Below are positions 34,049-41,378 of a stretch of DNA of 64,000 bases, piece by piece. Position 1 is the first letter of the stretch. Each line of letters opens with the position of its first letter. The notes under the pieces are model-generated. The model was given only the letters and a program-made list of their open reading frames with translations, made no database searches and was not told where the DNA came from. Where the stretch lies: assembly GCA_002307215.1 (NCBI GenBank), contig DBTU01000047.1:124001-188000 (forward strand), written 5' to 3'. The position numbers and the translations under genes are program-made. This DNA is from Lachnoclostridium sp. UBA1308 (GTDB lineage: Bacteria > Bacillota > Clostridia > Lachnospirales > Lachnospiraceae).

Positions 34049-34528
34049 CTATTTATGATAAGGCTGATGATTAATAATTCGGTAAGAACGGTAAATCTGT
34101 TCCAGCAGAAGCATTCTCATCAGTTGATGCGGAAAGGTCATTTTAGAAAAGCTCAGTTGATAATCAGCCCGATTCAGCACTTCCTCGGATAATCCAAGAG
34201 AACCTCCGATTACAAAGCTGATATGACTGATACTGCCGACGCCGAGAGAATCGATTCTTTCCGCCAGCTCTTTTGAGGAAAGCATATTGCCTTCAATCGC
34301 AAGCGCAATACAGCAACTATCCTCTTTTAGCACTTTTAGGATACGGTCACCCTCTTTTTTCTTAATCATAATCTCTATGGCTATGCCGGCATTGTCCGGA
34401 GTTTTCTCATCCGGTAGCTCCACTATCTCAAGGACACAGTATCTTGAAAGACGTTTCACATATTCATCCACTCCCTGGGAGAGATACTTCTCTTTCAGCT
34501 TACCCACACATATTAGCGCTATTCTCAT
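34049..34528 (-). CDS. rlmH: 23S rRNA (pseudouridine1915-N3)-methyltransferase
   Basis: RlmH methylates pseudouridine 1915 in helix 69 of 23S rRNA. The 159-residue SPOUT enzyme is complete: IALICVGKLKEKYL, IEGNMLSSKELAERI, ISFVIGGSLGLSEEVL (cofactor loop) and the C-terminal SFSKMTFPHQLMRMLLLEQI plus YRSYRIINHQPYHK. Its start lies inside the 3' end of the upstream histidine-phosphatase gene (29-base overlap), so translation is probably coupled. Confidence 0.96.
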   Translation of the reverse strand: MRIALICVGKLKEKYLSQGVDEYVKRLSRYCVLEIVELPDEKTPDNAGIAIEIMIKKKEGDRILKVLKEDSCCIALAIEGNMLSSKELAERIDSLGVGSISHISFVIGGSLGLSEEVLNRADYQLSFSKMTFPHQLMRMLLLEQIYRSYRIINHQPYHK

Positions 34529-35087
34529 GCTCTATATCTTCCTTCTGAACTTCTTCTCTTGCATATTCATATAATACACCGTTTTTCACAAGCTTAAGCT
34601 TTTCACCTTTAAATCCCCTTTTACGAAGCTCCTTTTGAAAATTATATAACATAAAGCCATGGAAAACGACAAGAATATTCTCCTGTGTCCAGTCAATCCT
34701 GTCAAGGAATTCATTAATCCGATGTATCGTATCCGTACGGTTCTCCGGTTGACTTTTAGACCTAAAATACCAGGCCAGTCTTCCACAGATATGCCATACC
34801 TCAAAGGGCAGTTTGATCCGTTCCGTATGCATAAAGGGTGCATTGTCCACTTCCCGAAGCAGCATATCTAACTTTACATTACCGCTGTATACTTCCTGAG
34901 CGGTTGTAACTGCACGCGGTAGATCGCTGGCATAGCAGATGTCCCATTCAATTCCATACATTTCAACCTTTTTTTTAATCACCTTCGAAATCTCATATTT
35001 TTCAGACCATTCACGGAATTCCTGGGAGGTCATCATTTTTTTATGCGGGCAATTCACTTTAAAGTGACGTAGTAATCCTATACGCAT
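34500..35087 (-). CDS. Histidine phosphatase family protein
   Basis: A 195-residue member of the phosphoglycerate-mutase superfamily. The catalytic start is GLLRHFKVNCPH, where the usual RHG is RHF, with YASDLPRAVTTAQEVY and a second His in VVFHGFMLYNFQ. The changed residue after the first His and the FHGF in place of xxHGG suggest an altered substrate or activity. The ATG at 35087 begins the conserved strand; an ATG five codons earlier has no ribosome site. It overlaps rlmH. Confidence 0.75.
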   Translation of the reverse strand: MRIGLLRHFKVNCPHKKMMTSQEFREWSEKYEISKVIKKKVEMYGIEWDICYASDLPRAVTTAQEVYSGNVKLDMLLREVDNAPFMHTERIKLPFEVWHICGRLAWYFRSKSQPENRTDTIHRINEFLDRIDWTQENILVVFHGFMLYNFQKELRKRGFKGEKLKLVKNGVLYEYAREEVQKEDIEHENSANMCG

Positions 35088-35356
35088 GTTCTTAAGTCCC
35101 ATCTGTATTACCGTATTTTTAAGTATTACTGCCTATGTATTTATATCAACTTTCGTGATAGCTCAATTAGATATGTCATCCGAATCGTTAGCACTATTTC
35201 TATTATATATAGAAAACATCATCTTTACAATCCATGAACAAAATAATTAATAAATAATAAATATATTAATGTACATGCTTGAAATATTCTACACTATACA
35301 TCATAATAGCAGATAAATAATCAAACTTGCGGGTTTACTGCAGGATGGAGGTTTGT

Positions 35357-35938
35357 GTGAAAATATTAGTTCTTTTAGCAAAAGGCTTCGAAACAATGGA
35401 ATTCAGTGTATTCATTGATGTCATGGGATGGGCCCGCAATGACTATGGTTGTGATATTTGGGCTGATACCTGTGGATTTCATAAGGAAGTAGTCAGCACC
35501 TTCCATGTTCCGGTCATTGTAGATAAACTTATTTCAGAAATCAATGTCGATGATTATTCAGCTTTGGCTATTCCCGGTGGATTCGAAGAGTATGGTTTTT
35601 ATGAAGAGGCCTATGATGAGAGTTTTTTAAGGTTGATTAAAGAATTTCGAGCCCTAAACAAAATAATTGCTTCGGTTTGTGTCGGTGCTTTACCGATTGG
35701 AAAAAGCGGTATATTAATCGGTATGAAGGGAACAACCTACCACTTAGATGGCGGGGTACGTCAAAACCAATTGCAGAAATTCGGTGTAACCATAATCAAT
35801 CAGCCTATTGTTATTGATGATAACATCATTACCTCGTATTGTCCACAGACTGCGCCCGGTGTTGCATTTTTGCTTCTTGAATTACTTTTTACAAGGGATT
35901 TATCAGAAACTGTTAAAAAGGCCATGGGCTTTGAATGA
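35357..35938 (+). CDS. DJ-1/PfpI-family protein
   Basis: A 193-residue glutamine-amidotransferase-like protein of the DJ-1/ThiJ group. Conserved parts: ILVLLAKGFETMEFS with the Glu, LAIPGGFEEYGFYEEA, the nucleophilic Cys in IASVCVGALPIGKSG and YCPQTAPGVAFLLLE at the end. Members include deglycase-like and stress proteins; the role here is unknown. I start it at GTG 35357, five bases after ATGGAGG, since the ATG at 35327 lies upstream without a ribosome site. Confidence 0.85.
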   Translation: MKILVLLAKGFETMEFSVFIDVMGWARNDYGCDIWADTCGFHKEVVSTFHVPVIVDKLISEINVDDYSALAIPGGFEEYGFYEEAYDESFLRLIKEFRALNKIIASVCVGALPIGKSGILIGMKGTTYHLDGGVRQNQLQKFGVTIINQPIVIDDNIITSYCPQTAPGVAFLLLELLFTRDLSETVKKAMGFE

Positions 35939-36124
35939 TAAGTGTACGCCTACTCTTAATTTATATTCACTTTATCAAAGTTTTCGTTTTTTCACAGTAA
36001 CTTAATTATATCTTCACATTATATACACAATTAATTTGTATACTAATAACATAGATAGTGATAAAACACTTTCTACTCCCACCCTATTATACGCTATGGT
36101 TATACAGCTCCCCTGCTGTATAAC

Positions 36125-36180
36125 AAAAAAGGCGGCGGCGCATTATAACTGTATAGTTATTTTGCGACGCCGCCTTTTTT
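36125..36180. terminator. Bidirectional terminator between the DJ-1 gene and mazF
   Basis: AAAAAAGGCGGCG pairs with CGCCGCCTTTTTT, with an inner ATAACT/AGTTAT stem. Both strands end in a run of six T, the classical form for converging genes. Confidence 0.92.
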
Positions 36181-36216
36181 CACGACCGAATGAATCGGCC
36201 AAACTAATTCATCCAT

Positions 36217-36573
36217 TTATCTGAAATATGTATCTAGAGAAAAACTAATAATCAGTGCTCTGTCAATTTTCTTTAGTACATCCCTATCTAAGTGACATAC
36301 TTTTTCTTTTAAGCGTGATTTATCAATCGTTCTCACCTGTTCCAACAAGATAACGGAATCCTTAACGATACCATATTTTTCAGCATCCAATTCTACATGG
36401 GTCGGGAGCTTTGCTTTATTCATTTTAGATGTAATGGCCGCACATATTACGGTAGGACTATGTTTGTTACCTGTATCATTCTGAATAATCAGAACCGGCC
36501 TGACACCACCCTGTTCGGATCCGACCACAGGTCTTAAATCCGCATAGAAGATATCTCCTCTTTTAATAACCAC
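36217..36573 (-). CDS. MazF/NdoA-type endoribonuclease toxin
   Basis: A 118-residue type II toxin of the PemK/MazF family that cuts mRNA at short sites. It has KRGDIFYADLRPVVGSEQGG, RPVLIIQNDTGNKHSPTVI, AAITSKMNKAKLPTHVEL and LLEQVRTIDKSRL, the same segments as Bacillus NdoA. It starts at GTG 36573 behind TTGGAGTG; an upstream ATG is possible. In Bacillus and C. difficile an antitoxin gene lies between alr and this gene; here the 84-base gap after alr has none. Confidence 0.92.
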   Translation of the reverse strand: MVIKRGDIFYADLRPVVGSEQGGVRPVLIIQNDTGNKHSPTVICAAITSKMNKAKLPTHVELDAEKYGIVKDSVILLEQVRTIDKSRLKEKVCHLDRDVLKKIDRALIISFSLDTYFR

Positions 36574-36657
36574 TTTATTCACACTCCAATTTAAGGCTAA
36601 TTTTATTATTGCCATTTTAATCGTGTGTATACCATAAAGTGTAAAAAGTGCTTATAA

Positions 36658-37905
36658 TTACAGGCGATCATTTGGATTTGTGCATGCATAATCCGATTCA
36701 GAATATACCCTTGGAATTCTTTTGCCTACGGTACAAACCAGCTCATAGGGGAAGGAATGGGACCACTCGGCCAACTCCTCCGCTGAAATGAACGCCTGAC
36801 CGTCTCTACCAAGCAGCGTAACTGTATCTCCTTGTCTTACATCTTCCACATCAGTGATATCAACCATAAACTGGTCCATGCAGATCCTACCAATAATTGG
36901 AGCATATTGACCATGAATGATTACTTTACCGCGATTAGAAAGATTTCTGGAATAGCCATCGGCATAGCCAACAGGAATGGTAGCTATCCTCGTTCTGCAG
37001 CTGGATACATAGGTCGAACCATAGCTAACACCCACGCCTGCATCAATTTCCTTAACATATACCACGTGAGTTTTTAATTCCATCGCCGGAATCAGCTTAA
37101 TATCTTGATGATTCACGTCCTCCGACGGATATAATCCATAGGTGGCAATGCCACAGCGTACCATATTATATTGTGCCTGCGGGTATTCCAAAATCCCTGC
37201 ACTATTGGAAATATGTTTGACAGGAATGAATATCTGCTCCTTCTCAAGCATCTTAATAAACTTTATGTATTTGTTCAGCTGGGTTAATGTACTTGTTTTA
37301 TCAACTTCGTCTGCACATGCGAAATGCGAATACAGCCCTTCTATCTCTATATTTTTTAATTCTTTCATACGCTTAATTTCAGCCACACCAGACAGCGAAT
37401 CGCTAAAGCCGATACGGCTCATACCGGTATCAAGCTTGATATGGATCTTTGCAGTTTTTCCCTGCCTTTTTGCCTCCATCGAAAGCGCTTCTGCCATCTC
37501 ATACTGAAATACGGTTTGGGTGACGTCATAGGCTACCACCAGATCGTACTGTTCCTTCGGTGTAAACCCTAGAATCAACATTGGCTTCGTGATACCGGCT
37601 TTTCTGAGTTCAACCGCTTCTTCGATGATTGCAACACCATAAGTGTCAATTCTACCACTTTCTCCAATCGCTTTTGCAATTGCAACGGCACCATGACCAT
37701 AAGCGTCTGCCTTTATAACTACCATGATTTTTGTATCGGGATTTATCTTTTCTCTTATTTCCAGAAGATTATGTCTGATTGCACCTAAATCCACATTTGC
37801 CTGAACTCTGTAATAGCTTTTCTTATTCTGTGTACTCTGTTCCTCATTCATAATATTATCGCTGACCTTTCCCTGTGCCTGCAACTTTACCCTGCATTCA
37901 CTCAT
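36658..37905 (-). CDS. alr: Alanine racemase
   Basis: Makes D-alanine for the cell wall with pyridoxal phosphate. The cofactor lysine is in VVIKADAYGHGAVAI, the substrate region LDTGMSRIGF, and the catalytic Tyr in VSYGSTYVS. ICMDQFMVDIT and the short C-terminal barrel end the family fold. 415 residues counting an N-terminal tail of about 30; an internal ATG at 37851 (MNEEQ) is an alternative start with AAAGG 13 bases away. It lies 21 bases after nnr and upstream of mazF. Confidence 0.94.
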   Translation of the reverse strand: MSECRVKLQAQGKVSDNIMNEEQSTQNKKSYYRVQANVDLGAIRHNLLEIREKINPDTKIMVVIKADAYGHGAVAIAKAIGESGRIDTYGVAIIEEAVELRKAGITKPMLILGFTPKEQYDLVVAYDVTQTVFQYEMAEALSMEAKRQGKTAKIHIKLDTGMSRIGFSDSLSGVAEIKRMKELKNIEIEGLYSHFACADEVDKTSTLTQLNKYIKFIKMLEKEQIFIPVKHISNSAGILEYPQAQYNMVRCGIATYGLYPSEDVNHQDIKLIPAMELKTHVVYVKEIDAGVGVSYGSTYVSSCRTRIATIPVGYADGYSRNLSNRGKVIIHGQYAPIIGRICMDQFMVDITDVEDVRQGDTVTLLGRDGQAFISAEELAEWSHSFPYELVCTVGKRIPRVYSESDYACTNPNDRL

Positions 37906-37926
37906 TTTATTTTAAGACCTGATTGT

Positions 37927-39453
37927 TCAGCCGATTGGCCCTAGTACCTTCCCAATACAGTCCACGATATCACCGGACATCATGGAATATTTCCCTTTAT
38001 CCTCGGCTGCCGCATCTCCGGCCAAACCATGAATATAGACACCGAGGCATACTGCCTCATATGAAGGCATACCCTGTGCAATGAGCGCTGCAATGATACC
38101 GGTCAGCACATCTCCGCTACCTCCGGTAGCCATTCCATTATTACCGGATATATTGATATACCTTTTCTCATTCTGCGTAACAATTGTCCTGGCATCCTTG
38201 ATGGCATATATCAAATAATTATTATAAGAACATTGGCGAGCAGTGTCAACCAAATTATTGGCGATGTCGGCAACAGGAAGATTAATTAAACGGGATAATT
38301 CCATCAAATGCGGTGTAAGTATAAATTGCCTATTTGAAGAGTAATCATCTATCCGGTATTTTAGCCAGTCAGCAGCTAACAGATTAATGGCATCCGCGTC
38401 AATGATGACCGGAATCTTGGCACTCTTTATAACTGTCTCCAGTAAATATTGTGCTGTCTGTGACAGTCCAAGCCCGGGCCCAATGATAATAACACTTGCC
38501 CAGGATATGTTTGCAAGGAGCTTATGATCAAGTTCCTCCGGCGATAAACCCTGTTCATCATAGGCGGCAAACAGTGCCTCCGGTAGAGAGGTTTGAAGTA
38601 TAATTCGATTGTCTTCGGATGTCATAATCTTAACCAGACCTGCTCCGGTCCTGTAAGCTGCTTTAGCTGAGAGATAGGCTGCACCACTCATTCCTTTACT
38701 GCCTGCAATCAATAGCACCTTTCCGTAATCGCCTTTATTACTGTAATTTCTTCGTATCGGAACCTTCGATAAGTCCTCCGGTTCATAATATACCATCTCC
38801 GGTTTTGCACGCATTGTAGACTCTCTCGGAAAACCGATATCAGCTACCGTGATTTCACCGGCACATTCAGCTCCCGGATATAGGATAAGCCCTAATTTCA
38901 TATGACCAAAGGTTATCGTATAGTCCGCATAAATAGCTGTGTTCATTATTTTCCCGCTATCAGTGGAAATCCCAGAAGGAATATCCACTGAAAATACCGT
39001 ATTATCCACTGCATTAATCCGGTTGATTATCCTTTCGTATTCGCCGGTGACCGATCTAGATAGTCCAACCCCAAAAATGGCATCAATTATTATATTATAT
39101 TCACATAGCTTATCTGTGTTTTCAAATGTCATCCCTAATTTCCTTGCGATTTCCACTTGGGTCTTGAACCCATCACTGGCTTTTTCTTCTTCTCCAATAA
39201 AAAGAATAGCCACATGATAGCCCTGTAAATACAGTATTCTACCTGCCGCAATTCCATCTCCTCCATTATTACCGGGGCCGCATACAACAAGAATATGGTC
39301 CGGATTTTTAATAATTCGCTTCATGACAGCTACCAACTGAGCCGCCGCACGTTCCATCAGCTCTTCCTGTGGGATTTTCATCCGTCGGATTGTATCGTCA
39401 TCAATCAGTCTCATTTCTCTAGAGTTAACTGCATACTTCATACAAATAAACAT
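37927..39453 (-). CDS. nnr: Bifunctional NAD(P)H-hydrate repair enzyme (epimerase and dehydratase)
   Basis: Repairs damaged NADH and NADPH hydrates. The N-terminal epimerase half (YjeF_N) has VVCGPGNNGGDGIAAGRIL and SVDIPSGISTDSG; the C-terminal ADP-dependent dehydratase half (YjeF_C) has NYSNKGDYGKVLLIAGSKGM, VIIGPGLGLS, ILTPHLMELSRLI and GNNGMATGGSGDVLTGIIAA. 508 residues, both halves intact. The ATG at 39453 follows GAAAGGTAGGC; longer N termini have no ribosome site. It stands between acpS and alr. Confidence 0.94.
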   Translation of the reverse strand: MFICMKYAVNSREMRLIDDDTIRRMKIPQEELMERAAAQLVAVMKRIIKNPDHILVVCGPGNNGGDGIAAGRILYLQGYHVAILFIGEEEKASDGFKTQVEIARKLGMTFENTDKLCEYNIIIDAIFGVGLSRSVTGEYERIINRINAVDNTVFSVDIPSGISTDSGKIMNTAIYADYTITFGHMKLGLILYPGAECAGEITVADIGFPRESTMRAKPEMVYYEPEDLSKVPIRRNYSNKGDYGKVLLIAGSKGMSGAAYLSAKAAYRTGAGLVKIMTSEDNRIILQTSLPEALFAAYDEQGLSPEELDHKLLANISWASVIIIGPGLGLSQTAQYLLETVIKSAKIPVIIDADAINLLAADWLKYRIDDYSSNRQFILTPHLMELSRLINLPVADIANNLVDTARQCSYNNYLIYAIKDARTIVTQNEKRYINISGNNGMATGGSGDVLTGIIAALIAQGMPSYEAVCLGVYIHGLAGDAAAEDKGKYSMMSGDIVDCIGKVLGPIG

Positions 39454-39499
39454 GCCTACCTTTCGAATGACATTGCCGCATTGGGTTACTAACACAATA

Positions 39500-39865
39500 T
39501 TAAAAGACTGTTTCTCCAACTACAAAAGCATTGGAGTATTCCTTTGTATTCGTTATGGAGACATGTATACCTGTAATCTTCTGTTGCTTAGCAAGTTCTG
39601 CCGCTCCTCCATACAAGTTTACATATGGTTTTCCAAAAGGATCCCTTAATACTTCAATATCAATCGGCGCAAAGCCCCTGAAACCCGTTCCAAGCATCTT
39701 GGAAACGGCTTCTTTTACAACAAAATTATCTGCCGCCTTCTTGAAATCATTATTCACCAGAACTATTTCCTGTTCGGTATAATACTTCTTTAAAAATAAT
39801 TCCTTTTGGCATGCCCGTCTGACGCGGTCTACCTCAATTAAATCAACACCTATTCCGGTTATCAT
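39500..39865 (-). CDS. acpS: Holo-[acyl-carrier-protein] synthase
   Basis: Attaches phosphopantetheine to acyl carrier protein. The 121 residues carry ITGIGVDLIEVDRVR with the metal-binding Asp, FVVKEAVSKMLGTG with the Glu-Lys pair and HVSITNTKEYSNAFVV at the end. The ATG at 39865 follows ACGGAGG, six codons inside the longer frame. It lies 46 bases before nnr, the same order as in many Firmicutes. Confidence 0.95.
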   Translation of the reverse strand: MITGIGVDLIEVDRVRRACQKELFLKKYYTEQEIVLVNNDFKKAADNFVVKEAVSKMLGTGFRGFAPIDIEVLRDPFGKPYVNLYGGAAELAKQQKITGIHVSITNTKEYSNAFVVGETVF

Positions 39866-39891
39866 ATAACCTCCGTGTTTCACCCCAGCTT

Positions 39892-40503
39892 TTACTTGGC
39901 TCCGTGCTCTTTATCAAACATTTCCATAAGCTCGTGGCCAAGGATATCATGCATGTAGGTATATATTTTCGTATTTTTGACTTCCAAATCCTGTTTGATT
40001 AATATTTTGTGTTTCAGTTCTTCTCTCATATTGTAAATCCAGACGGCTACTTCCTTAAGCTCTGCTTTGTTATTTTCAATGCAGTCGTAAAAAATATTAA
40101 TGCTTTCTGTCATCAATTCTTCATTTACTTCCTTAATCATATATGGAATCTCAGCAAGCTCCTCCATCGCCGCATCAATCTTGACATTAAGTTCATTGAT
40201 AAACTGCTTATTCTTATCCAGTTTCTTTTCCTTTGTTTTACCGATGTTATCAGTTCCGATATTCATGTTCTCCATAATCTCGGTCAAAAGATTGTTTTTC
40301 AATTTTTTCATGTCTTTGATGTCGTTGACTAATTTTCCCTGCTTCTTAAGAAGATTATTCACCTTTTGTTCAGATTCCTTCATCTCCGGAGATTTCTGAT
40401 CCTCTGTAAACAATTCATGCCAGCGACCATCCAAGGTCAGTATCGGCAATTTCTTATCCTTCACAATATGGCTAAAATCAACTTTTTTATCTTTCTTTCC
40501 CAT
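39892..40503 (-). CDS. Coiled-coil protein of unknown function
   Basis: I recognise no named family. The 203-residue protein is lysine-rich and helical, with a probable coiled coil from about residue 40 to 130 (for example KVNNLLKKQGKLVNDIKDMK) and a second helical part around WIYNMREELKHKILIKQD. It has no signal or membrane segment. Its place between rex and acpS, with gaps of 36 and 26 bases, suggests a housekeeping role. ATG 40503 follows GGGGGG. Confidence 0.7.
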   Translation of the reverse strand: MGKKDKKVDFSHIVKDKKLPILTLDGRWHELFTEDQKSPEMKESEQKVNNLLKKQGKLVNDIKDMKKLKNNLLTEIMENMNIGTDNIGKTKEKKLDKNKQFINELNVKIDAAMEELAEIPYMIKEVNEELMTESINIFYDCIENNKAELKEVAVWIYNMREELKHKILIKQDLEVKNTKIYTYMHDILGHELMEMFDKEHGAK

Positions 40504-40539
40504 GCGAAGCCCCCCTGAGCCTTCTTGCAAAACATACTC

Positions 40540-41175
40540 TTATTCTATATCATTTCCCGATAATCGATAAGATAGCTTCATAAGACTTTCTGCCAGATGT
40601 ACATTCTCAACGGTAACGTCCTTCGGTAAGTTTAGGTCAGTCGGTGCGAAATTCCAGATACCCTTAACACCCCATTTTGCCAAGTCCGACGCAATCGATG
40701 GAGCCTTCGTCTTAGGTACGGTTACAGCTGCGATATCAACCTTATTCATCTTGATATAATTTTCCATTTCCTCGGCATTTTTAACAGTTATCCCTCGAAT
40801 CTCTGTACCGATTAAGCTTGGAGCAATATCAAAAATACATTTTACGAAAAAACCACGGCGTTCAAAATCCGCATAGTTAGCAAGTGCAAGTCCAAGATTA
40901 CCTGCTCCAATGATAATCATATTATATTTGGTATCAAGTCCAAGAATCTTTCCGATTTCTGAGTGAAGATATTCCACATTATACCCATAACCCTGTTGTC
41001 CAAAGCCACCAAAATTATTTAAATCCTGTCGTATCTGAGAGGCTGTCACCTTCATCTTCTCACTGAGTTCCTTTGAAGAGATACGGACAACATCCTTTTC
41101 CAGCAAGTCTCCAAGATATCGATAATATCTTGGCAATCTATTGATAACTGCTTTCGAAATTTCTTTCTTATACAA
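40540..41175 (-). CDS. rex: Redox-sensing transcriptional repressor Rex
   Basis: Rex senses the NADH/NAD+ ratio and represses fermentation genes when NADH is low. The N-terminal winged helix (AVINRLPRYYRYLGDLL, then ITASQIRQDLNNFGGFGQQG-like VTASQIRQDLNNFGGFG) is followed by the Rossmann domain with IIGAGNLGLALANY and ending LMKLSYRLS. 211 residues, normal. The ATG at 41175 follows AAGGAGGAAAC. First gene of the run to mazF, with a good sigma-A promoter upstream. Confidence 0.96.
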   Translation of the reverse strand: MYKKEISKAVINRLPRYYRYLGDLLEKDVVRISSKELSEKMKVTASQIRQDLNNFGGFGQQGYGYNVEYLHSEIGKILGLDTKYNMIIIGAGNLGLALANYADFERRGFFVKCIFDIAPSLIGTEIRGITVKNAEEMENYIKMNKVDIAAVTVPKTKAPSIASDLAKWGVKGIWNFAPTDLNLPKDVTVENVHLAESLMKLSYRLSGNDIE

Positions 41176-41210
41176 TTTGTTTCCTCCTTGTCTGATTCCC
41201 TAGTACCATA

Positions 41211-41239
41211 ATTATATTGGATTGTTAAGAATAAGTCAA
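41211..41239 (-). promoter_or_regulatory. Sigma-A promoter of rex
   Basis: The minus strand has TTGACT (41234-41239), exactly 17 bases and TATAAT (41211-41216), about 36 bases before the ATG. TTCTTAACAAT lies in the spacer, one half of a Rex-type TTGTTAA/TTAACAA operator; the other half is poor, so self-control by Rex is only possible. Confidence 0.75.
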
Positions 41240-41378
41240 TGTGTTTACCGGGGAGGAAATGGTGAAAAAAGTTACCGTTCAGCCTTGCAAGGATAGTGAC
41301 AAGACCGGGTATTGTATCGCTATGTCAAATATGTATAATACGTCAGATTTATTGACGGAATTAGAATTCGGAACTCTG

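Noticed and set aside
41222..41239. Rex operator in the rex promoter
   Set aside because: One half (TTGTTAA) is good, but the other half does not match the inverted copy. Kept only as a remark on the promoter.
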